DNA of 64,000 nt from Paraburkholderia aspalathi (lineage in GTDB: Bacteria > Pseudomonadota > Gammaproteobacteria > Burkholderiales > Burkholderiaceae): positions 372,001 to 436,000 of the forward strand of contig NZ_FPBH01000002.1 of the NCBI RefSeq assembly GCF_900116445.1, given 5' to 3'. Numbering within the stretch: position 1 is the stretch's first letter; the number at the start of each line of letters is the position of its first letter. A program made the position numbers and the translations under genes. Below, in pieces: positions 58,667-64,000 of this stretch. The notes beneath the pieces are model-generated. The model was not told the origin of the DNA and did no database searches. It saw only the letters and a program-made list of their open reading frames with translations.

Positions 58667-59944
58667 CTATGCGTTGTTTTGTGTTGGGTCGAAACGCTTC
58701 TTCAACCAGGCCGTGATAACGCGTCCGGCGACCACACGCCCCGATTCCTCGTCGGGCGCCAGCGCCATGCCGTGATGATTTCCTTTCACCCTGACGCGCT
58801 GCTTGTCGTCGTTGCCGAGCAATGCGTAAATCGCGTCGATGTCCGCGGGAAAGGTGCATTGATCGCCCGTATATTCAATCAGCAAAATCGGACGGTTGAT
58901 GGAGGGCGCGCATTTCTCGAGCGACGCATTCGACGAGATGCCGGACCATGTCGAAAGCCATGATTCCGGCGTCACCGTGCGAGCGAAAGCCACGCTTCCC
59001 CAATTCGAAGTAAAGGGATCGCTACCCCAAAGCGAACCGGTCACGCGATCGGATGGATCCATGCTGATGTCCCACGACCGAAGATCCGCATCCGTTCGCC
59101 AGACCTGGAAAATCGGAGCATAGGCAGCAAGGCGCCTGTCGTTCATGGTTGCGGAGCCGGTTTTCACGCGCGCGCGTGCCTGCTGTTTCCGCTCGATCAG
59201 TGCGCGAGCGATGCCGTCGATACGCTCTACGCGCTGACGCTGCGCCGCCCGATAGCGACTCACGAACTGCGGGGAATATCGCGCCTGGCGGGTTCGCGGG
59301 TCATATCCGTTGGCTTCCGAGAACGGGTCCAGTGACTCGTCAATCGCCATCGGATCGCTTTCGTCGATAACGCTGGGATCGATACCGCTCATCAGAAGCG
59401 CGCCCTGGCCCGGATGGGGCGAAACGAATACGAATCCATCGGCACTTTGCATGGGGAGCTTGTCCAGGCCGGTCGGCCGGCCCCCCGGCGTTTTTGCGAT
59501 CCGCTGCTCTGGGGGAAGCATCGCCTGCTGATGATAAAAGGCATAGAGCGCCGCACCGCCGGAATTGCCCAGCATGACGATTGACTCATACCCCGACTGA
59601 CGAAGATGCGACATCCCGGCCGCGACATCGAACAGAGCAATCTCATGTTCCAGGCGCAGGTCGTTTCCGATCGAGCGCGGGCCTTGCACCCAGCATGCGC
59701 AACCCGCGTCGAGAATCGTCGGCACAAGGTAGTGCGTTACCGACATTTCCCGCGGATGCATGATCGAGACCACGCACGTCTCCTTGCCCGTTCTCGTGAA
59801 GAGAAAGCCGAGTGTCGCCTGACCGTCGGCGGTTTGAAGCGAATACGGGACCACTGTGTAGGGCCGGCGCATCAGCGCCGGATCCCAGTTTGCACCGCGT
59901 AGGCCCGCGGTGACCTGAGGAAGAACTGCCTGTTCCACGCCCAT
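58667..59944 (-). CDS. Alpha/beta hydrolase, first gene of the aryl-CoA operon
   Basis: The 425-residue protein (ATG at 59944) has the nucleophile elbow LGNSGGAAL, the acid in YTGDQCTFP and the base in GNHHGMAL, a full triad on an alpha/beta hydrolase fold. The ribosome site AAAGGAG abuts the ATG, so a GTG at 59938 (two codons in) with proper spacing could be the real start. The protein is longer than typical esterases; a cap of about 150 residues (about 190-310) is inserted. Its place as first gene suggests hydrolysis of an ester precursor or of a ring-cleavage product. Either is inference. The promoter lies 28-56 bp upstream. Confidence 0.8.
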   Translation of the reverse strand: MGVEQAVLPQVTAGLRGANWDPALMRRPYTVVPYSLQTADGQATLGFLFTRTGKETCVVSIMHPREMSVTHYLVPTILDAGCACWVQGPRSIGNDLRLEHEIALFDVAAGMSHLRQSGYESIVMLGNSGGAALYAFYHQQAMLPPEQRIAKTPGGRPTGLDKLPMQSADGFVFVSPHPGQGALLMSGIDPSVIDESDPMAIDESLDPFSEANGYDPRTRQARYSPQFVSRYRAAQRQRVERIDGIARALIERKQQARARVKTGSATMNDRRLAAYAPIFQVWRTDADLRSWDISMDPSDRVTGSLWGSDPFTSNWGSVAFARTVTPESWLSTWSGISSNASLEKCAPSINRPILLIEYTGDQCTFPADIDAIYALLGNDDKQRVRVKGNHHGMALAPDEESGRVVAGRVITAWLKKRFDPTQNNA

Positions 59945-59962
59945 CTCCTTTAAATGACACCC

Positions 59963-60003
59963 CTATCAATTAGGTTAGGCTTTATTTGATATAGTGTCAA
60001 TTA
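59963..60003 (-). promoter_or_regulatory. Promoter of the aryl-CoA operon with TetR half-sites
   Basis: On the minus strand TTGACA (60000-59995), a 17-bp spacer and TAACCT (59977-59972) form a sigma70-like promoter for the hydrolase-led operon. CTATCAAT (59963-59970) and TCAATTA copies at 59966-59972 and 59997-60003 lie around it. An imperfect palindrome (TTGATATAGTGTCAA, 59986-60000) overlaps the -35 box. Confidence 0.7.
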
Positions 60004-60062
60004 AATATTGCGTGTAAGCTTGCACGACACTGAATCTCCCGCGTGAACGCTCGCACAACAGC

Positions 60063-60863
60063 ATGGAAAGAAAAGCAAAACCAGTCTTGCAAACGGAAGC
60101 AACGCCGCGTCGGCGAGGGCGCCCTCCACGTGTCGAATCTCCGATCGGCGCCGAGCCGATGCTCTCGCGCAACGTGTTGATCGACCGCGCCGCTGAAATG
60201 GCGAAGCGCATGTCACTCGACCAGATATCGATGGTCCAGCTCGCCAAGGAATTCGGCGTCGCCCCGGGCCTGATCCACTACTACCTGGGCAGCCGCGACG
60301 ATCTCATCTCCGGGGTGCTGAACAAGTACTATCGGGAGCGCGTGGAAAGGCTCGCCCCACTGACGGGGGACTGGCGAGCTGACGTCGAGGGTATCTCCGA
60401 CGTCACGTTTTCGCTCGCGACAGAATGGCCTGGTATCAGCCTGTACGTGGTGTCGCATAACCGCTTTCGCCTGTTTCAGGAGGTGCCCGCCGGCGAGACC
60501 GACTACGGCATGGTGTTGTTCGACCACATCGTTTCAGCATTCCTGCAGGGCGGATTCACGACCGATTCGGCAGCGCTCGCCTATCACCTGCTAGCCCAGT
60601 TCCTGCTCGCGAGCAGCGTCGCCGTGGCCGGCCGACAGGCACCAGCCGAACACAAGGGTTTCATTCTCGACAAGTTCGCCAGCGTTTCGCGAGAGCGCTA
60701 CCCGGCGGCCACTGCGGTGGGTCCCGCGTTTGCATCGCTCGACTCCGACAAGGCGTTCCAGGAGGGCTTGCGGCTGTTGCTCGATGGTTTCGAGCAATGG
60801 GCGAATACGAATACCCTGAAGACCGCATCCGTGCGTCCAGCCAGCAAGAAAAAGGCAAGATAA
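60063..60863 (+). CDS. TetR-family transcriptional regulator
   Basis: The 266-residue protein has an N-terminal basic RRRGRPPRV stretch and a TetR helix-turn-helix at about residues 45-80 (DQISMVQLAKEFGVAPGLIHYYL). A ligand-binding helical domain follows. The C-terminus is rich in Lys (ASKKKAR). The gene is divergent to the aryl-CoA operon across a 118 bp region and convergent with the porin gene. It is the likely repressor of both, since half-sites are shared. Confidence 0.92.
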   Translation: MERKAKPVLQTEATPRRRGRPPRVESPIGAEPMLSRNVLIDRAAEMAKRMSLDQISMVQLAKEFGVAPGLIHYYLGSRDDLISGVLNKYYRERVERLAPLTGDWRADVEGISDVTFSLATEWPGISLYVVSHNRFRLFQEVPAGETDYGMVLFDHIVSAFLQGGFTTDSAALAYHLLAQFLLASSVAVAGRQAPAEHKGFILDKFASVSRERYPAATAVGPAFASLDSDKAFQEGLRLLLDGFEQWANTNTLKTASVRPASKKKAR

Positions 60864-60881
60864 GGCGGCAAGCCGCCTTAT
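60860..60881. terminator. Bidirectional hairpin between TetR and porin genes
   Basis: ATAAGGCGGC (60860-60869) and GCCGCCTTAT (60872-60881) form a perfect 10-bp inverted repeat with a two-base centre between the convergent genes. No long T-run follows, so efficiency is uncertain. Confidence 0.65.
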
Positions 60882-60891
60882 CCGCAAGCGC

Positions 60892-62115
60892 CTAGAACTT
60901 GTGCCGGATGCCAAGCCGCGCGCCGATCTGGCTGTTGGTGGCTGACGGCGTGAATCCACTGATACTCGCAACCGATGCCTGTCCCAGCGAGTCCACTCCC
61001 GTCGCGCGTTGCAGGACCGTCAGAGCATAAAGATCAGTGCGCTTCGAGAGACTGTAGATAGCGCCGAAATCGAGTTGCAGATATTTGGCGCCGCCGTCGC
61101 CGTTGACCGAATTGCGTTTGGTGTAATCGAACGCGGTGCCGACGAGCAAAGCCGGCGTGACGTAAGTGCGTACGCTAAGCTCCGCGTTCGTGAAGTTCGC
61201 GTTGCCGGTGTATTTAAGAGGATTCGGCCCGATAGTCGAGCCCAGATTCTCGAAGCGTGTATTGGTAACGACGATGCCGATTGTCGTGCTCGCCACGGTA
61301 TAGGCGAGCGCCGCACCGGCGAATTGGGTCGTTTTGGCCGACGCATAACCGGCGTAGACGGGCATAGACTCTGCGCTCGTCGCGGAGCCAAACGAGCCAA
61401 TATTGTTTACCGTCGCAACGCCCTTGTTCGGTGTATTGCCGTAAAGGGACACGTTCGGGTCGCGTGCGTTGAAGTAACCCGCTGCAATCGAAACAGGGCC
61501 ATTTGAATAGCCGGCACCGAGTGACCAGATCTGGTTCTGCGTTGCATTCCCTGCAACACCGCCAAGGCTGTAAAGGCCGCCCGCACTGAAGCCGCCGTAT
61601 TTCACTGTCGTGAATTTGATCGAGTTATTGGTGCGGTTCGTGTTGGTGAGATTGTCGAGATCGTCCGGGTGGGAGCCCATGTAGCCTGCGAAAGTCCCGG
61701 AGGCCGCAAGCGGTTGCAGGAATTCGATGTAGGGATCGTATTGTCGTCCGATGGTCACGGTGCCATACGGCGACGACAACCCAACCCAGCTCTGCCTGCC
61801 GAACTCGGCACCGCCTTGCGCCAGCGTTCCGTTGTTGGCGAAGAAACCGTTTTCAAGCACGAAAATCGCTTTTAGCCCGCCGCCCAGATCCTCCGTTCCG
61901 CGCAAGCCCCACCGGCTGCCGCTAAGACCTGTGGCGTGCGCATCCGTCAAGGCGAACTGACTCGCACCGACAGGGCCTCCGGCCACCTTCCGGGTCTGTG
62001 CGCTATTTGTATAGGTCAAACCTAGATCGATGATCCCATAGAGGGTCACGCTGCTTTGTCCGTGCGCAGCCAGACAGGTCAGCGCAAGCGGCAATGCCAG
62101 GCAACAACTCTTCAT
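60892..62115 (-). CDS. Gram-negative outer-membrane porin
   Basis: The ATG at 62115 is preceded by GGAG at a good distance; the protein has 407 residues. The signal peptide (CCLALPLALTCLAAHG) is followed by the porin start SSVTLYGIIDLGLTY. Repeated beta-strand patterns and the terminal LGIRHKF ending in Phe follow, typical of Burkholderia general or substrate-specific porins of the Gram-negative porin family. RWGLRGTEDLGGGLKAIFVLENGF is split as RWGLRGTEDLGG and GLKAIFVLENGF. It would admit the aryl acid to the periplasm. An inverted repeat sharing half-sites with the TetR promoter lies about 100 bp upstream. Confidence 0.93.
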   Translation of the reverse strand: MKSCCLALPLALTCLAAHGQSSVTLYGIIDLGLTYTNSAQTRKVAGGPVGASQFALTDAHATGLSGSRWGLRGTEDLGGGLKAIFVLENGFFANNGTLAQGGAEFGRQSWVGLSSPYGTVTIGRQYDPYIEFLQPLAASGTFAGYMGSHPDDLDNLTNTNRTNNSIKFTTVKYGGFSAGGLYSLGGVAGNATQNQIWSLGAGYSNGPVSIAAGYFNARDPNVSLYGNTPNKGVATVNNIGSFGSATSAESMPVYAGYASAKTTQFAGAALAYTVASTTIGIVVTNTRFENLGSTIGPNPLKYTGNANFTNAELSVRTYVTPALLVGTAFDYTKRNSVNGDGGAKYLQLDFGAIYSLSKRTDLYALTVLQRATGVDSLGQASVASISGFTPSATNSQIGARLGIRHKF

Positions 62116-62215
62116 CTGCATCTCCAATTTTGTTAGTCATACTATTTATAATTGACGTGACCTTGGCGAATCCGGTTTCGTGATCCGCGGAGCGTGCGAG
62201 ATCCCCTGCGTCCCA

Positions 62216-62242
62216 CGTTAATTGATAGTCAATCAATTAACG
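62216..62242 (-). promoter_or_regulatory. Perfect inverted repeat operator upstream of the porin gene
   Basis: CGTTAATTGA (62216-62225) and TCAATTAACG (62233-62242) are 10-bp perfect arms around a 7-bp spacer. ATTGATAG (62221-62228) inside it is the reverse complement of CTATCAAT at 59963-59970. It is the likely binding site of the neighbouring TetR protein. Confidence 0.75.
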
Positions 62243-62377
62243 CAAGGCTAGCATAATTGCCATCCCTGTCAATACTTTAGTTGGCTTTGGCAGATGCGGA
62301 GAAACCCTTGATTGGCGGGCTGGGCCACCCGCTCACCGACGTGAGAAGAATTCACGTGGGACCGACATCATCAATGA

Positions 62378-62548
62378 TCAGGCCAGGTGCTTAACCATGA
62401 ATACCCGCTTTAAACCTTTCTCCTCCGCCCGGTGCGTTTTGGCATAACCGATACGAGAGATATAAGGCGAGTAGGCCTGTCGAACGATTTCCTCGACAGC
62501 TTCAAGGTCGGCAAGAATGGCGAGGCGGGGATCGGGATGCATTGTCAT
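62378..62548 (-). pseudogene. GNAT acetyltransferase remnant with internal deletion
   Basis: A 56-residue frame starts MTMHPDPRLAILADLEAVEEIVRQAYSPYISRIG, here in parts (PRLAILADLEAVEEIVRQAY, SPYISRIG), like the first helix region of small GNAT acetyltransferases. It then continues AEEKGLKRVFMVKHLA, like the region after the acetyl-CoA-binding loop. The motif A that binds acetyl-CoA is missing between them. It is thus probably a GNAT gene with an internal deletion, not functional as an acetyltransferase. Confidence 0.55.
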
Positions 62549-62706
62549 GTTTCGCAAGTATTCGACTGAAGGCGCGGTGGTGAATATAGTAGCTCGTTCA
62601 TGAGCCAAAACACCGATCCAGCGTTATGCAATTGATGGCACTCCGAACGGAGTCCGCGAAATCCAATCACCCTATCCCTTTCCATGTCCAGGCAGATTCG
62701 CGGGTC

Positions 62707-63072
62707 TCACCGCGGCACGGTGGAATTCTGCCGGATCGTGCGAACGAGAAATATCACTGACAAGATGGTCAACGCCGCGAGCGTCACCGGCCCGATCGTT
62801 TTCATGACGTCATGTGAAAACCATCCGACTAGAGCATCACAGGCTTGTATGGATCCCAACAGCAGCGCCAGAACGGTGACACCTGAGCGAGAGCGCATGG
62901 CAAACGCAATCAGCGCTGCAATAGCAAGAGGTACGCTACGGGCGACGCCGTACATTGCTGCAATGTGAACCGCCGGTTGCCCGATGACCATTGCCAGCGA
63001 GAACGCTGCGCTGACCAGCGCGTTGATACTGGTGATGGTTGCGCAAACATAGAACGCGAATTTTGTGCTCAT
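62707..63072 (-). CDS. Small four-helix membrane protein
   Basis: The 121-residue protein has four predicted membrane helices (about residues 5-28, 33-60, 64-85 and 92-112), the third containing SGVTVLALLLGSIQACDALVGW. It ends with a basic tail (RTIRQNSTVPR). I recognise no characterised family, though similar small membrane proteins next to MarR regulators are common. It is divergent to the MarR gene at 63121 across 48 bp, so MarR likely controls it. Confidence 0.75.
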   Translation of the reverse strand: MSTKFAFYVCATITSINALVSAAFSLAMVIGQPAVHIAAMYGVARSVPLAIAALIAFAMRSRSGVTVLALLLGSIQACDALVGWFSHDVMKTIGPVTLAALTILSVIFLVRTIRQNSTVPR

Positions 63073-63120
63073 AAAGAATCGTTCTCTATGTGAATTATAT
63101 GGGCAATGTAATATGTACAG

Positions 63121-63561
63121 ATGAAACCGTCAAGCCATCTGACCGATACTTCGGGATACATGTTAAGCAAGCTCGGACAGGCAGTGACCGAGCAGTTCGC
63201 CCAACGGTTGCGTTCGATAGGGATTCGTCCGAAGCATTGCGGCCTGCTCGCCGCAATCCGCAGCATGCCGATGACATCGCAACTGGCGCTCGGGCAGGCT
63301 TTGAACCTCGTGCCGAGCGCGATCGTCACAATGATCGACGATCTGGAAGCACTCGGCGCAATCAATCGGATCGCGGATGAAACGGACCGGCGTCGATACG
63401 CGATCGAACTTACAGAAAAAGGCGCGGCAATGCTGCAGCAAGCGACAGCAATCGCCCAACAGGTAGATGACGCAATACTCGATTCTCTTGGGAAAACCGA
63501 GCGGGATACGCTGCATCAACTCTTGAGAAAGCTGGCCACTCGCTCGTTGCAGCAGGGCTGA
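63121..63561 (+). CDS. MarR-family transcriptional regulator
   Basis: The 146-residue protein has the winged helix-turn-helix at about residues 45-100 (LGQALNLVPSAIVTMIDDLEALG) and the wing IADETDRRRYAIELTEKG, a MarR hallmark. The start ATG at 63121 is 48 bp from the divergent membrane protein gene; the AT-rich gap must contain both promoters. The downstream aconitase X gene is 211 bp away in the same direction. Its ligand is unknown. Confidence 0.93.
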   Translation: MKPSSHLTDTSGYMLSKLGQAVTEQFAQRLRSIGIRPKHCGLLAAIRSMPMTSQLALGQALNLVPSAIVTMIDDLEALGAINRIADETDRRRYAIELTEKGAAMLQQATAIAQQVDDAILDSLGKTERDTLHQLLRKLATRSLQQG

Positions 63562-63772
63562 CATCTTCGTCCACCGCAATCCGCTTTTTTGAGCATCTCG
63601 GCCATTCGAGTTGTCGCATGGAACCGCCAAGGAGTGTACGCTCCTCGCCGAACCCGGAAGTTCGATGCGCGGCACCAAATTCGGTGAACACCTATGTGGC
63701 CATACGCGCTCGTCAATGCGAACGTGGGGTATCCTGATTCCTGTTGCGAGTAACCACAACAAAGAGGCGACA

Positions 63773-64000
63773 GTGCTTGAACTATCAGTTCGTGACAAAG
63801 CGATGCTGAGCGGCGAATTGGGTGATGGTGCAGCGCTTGCGATGCGTATCGTCGTCGCCACGGCGCATGTGATGAACGCTCAAAGACTTGTCGACATTTC
63901 CTCCGCTCATATCGACGGGTGTCTGTACCACGGATCCGTGAGTCTCGATTTCGTCGAGCGCTTTGTCGCATCCGGAACGCGGGTCGCCGTTCCGACCACG
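63773..64000 (+). CDS. Aconitase X (AcnX) family protein, 3'-truncated by window edge
   Basis: A GTG at 63773 with AAGAGGCGA upstream opens a frame that runs to the end of the window (76 codons). The sequence MLSGELGDGAALAMRIVVATAHVM, here in parts, followed by RLVDISSAHIDGCLYHGSVSLDFV, matches the N-terminal region of aconitase X catalytic domains. These include cis-3-hydroxy-L-proline dehydratase. The SSAHIDG segment is family-typical. The regulator may be the upstream MarR. A fuller assignment needs the rest of the gene. Confidence 0.8.
   Translation, partial: MLELSVRDKAMLSGELGDGAALAMRIVVATAHVMNAQRLVDISSAHIDGCLYHGSVSLDFVERFVASGTRVAVPTT

Noticed and set aside
1-64000. tRNA, rRNA, CRISPR, insertion sequences, attachment sites
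   Set aside because: I found no clover-leaf tRNA, no regularly spaced repeat array and no transposase or integrase in either strand.

Overview
The window looks like a stretch of a Burkholderiaceae chromosome, most likely Paraburkholderia or Burkholderia. The reasons are high GC with strongly GC-biased third codon positions, a Burkholderia-type Gram-negative porin ending in Phe, dense LysR/SDR pairs, and a YtcA-MdtNOP-type efflux operon. The genus is an inference from content. I see no rRNA, tRNA, CRISPR array, insertion sequence or phage gene.

0-4.3 kb: the 3' end of a dihydrodipicolinate-synthase-family gene, a LacI regulator, an ABC exporter half-transporter and a small unknown protein. 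4.3-10.7 kb (minus strand): a complete Bat/MoxR operon (MoxR ATPase, DUF58, DUF4381, VWA protein, VWA-TPR protein, BatD). 11.0-15.3 kb (plus strand, divergent from moxR): a membrane-anchored formylglycine-generating enzyme (FGE), an exported HAD phosphatase and an exported sulfatase carrying a CxAxR motif, closed by a strong terminator. 15.4-18.1 kb: a fused membrane/spermidine-synthase-like protein. 18.2-23.3 kb: ytcA-mdtN-mdtO-mdtP, all with overlapping ends.

23.4-53 kb is accessory metabolism. It holds a nitronate monooxygenase and a tautomerase, seven LysR genes or remnants, two MarR-like and AraC regulators, and six SDR-type oxidoreductases mostly paired with a regulator. It also holds hydrolases, a cupin, an amidohydrolase, an isochorismatase-like hydrolase, an exported phosphoesterase, a methyltransferase, a GST, a flavin monooxygenase and a PTS IIA protein. 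Gene-poor, less GC-rich stretches (31.2-32.0, 36.8-37.9 and 40.1-40.7 kb) and a truncated LysR gene suggest turnover here. Several intergenic regions hold clear inverted repeats that look like operators.

53-62.1 kb is a coherent catabolic cluster. A minus-strand operon encodes an alpha/beta hydrolase, an aryl-AMP/CoA ligase, a VOC-fold ring-cleavage dioxygenase candidate, a CoA-ester-type flavin hydroxylase, a 4HBT thioesterase and an MFS transporter. A divergent TetR regulator and a porin gene follow. The genes fit uptake, CoA activation, hydroxylation as thioester, release and ring cleavage of a 2-hydroxy- or 2-amino-aryl carboxylate; the substrate is unknown. The same half-site (CTATCAAT/ATTGATAG) occurs at the TetR/operon promoter and inside a perfect inverted repeat upstream of the porin, suggesting one TetR regulon. 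The window ends with a GNAT remnant, a small membrane protein/MarR divergent pair, and the start of an aconitase X gene.
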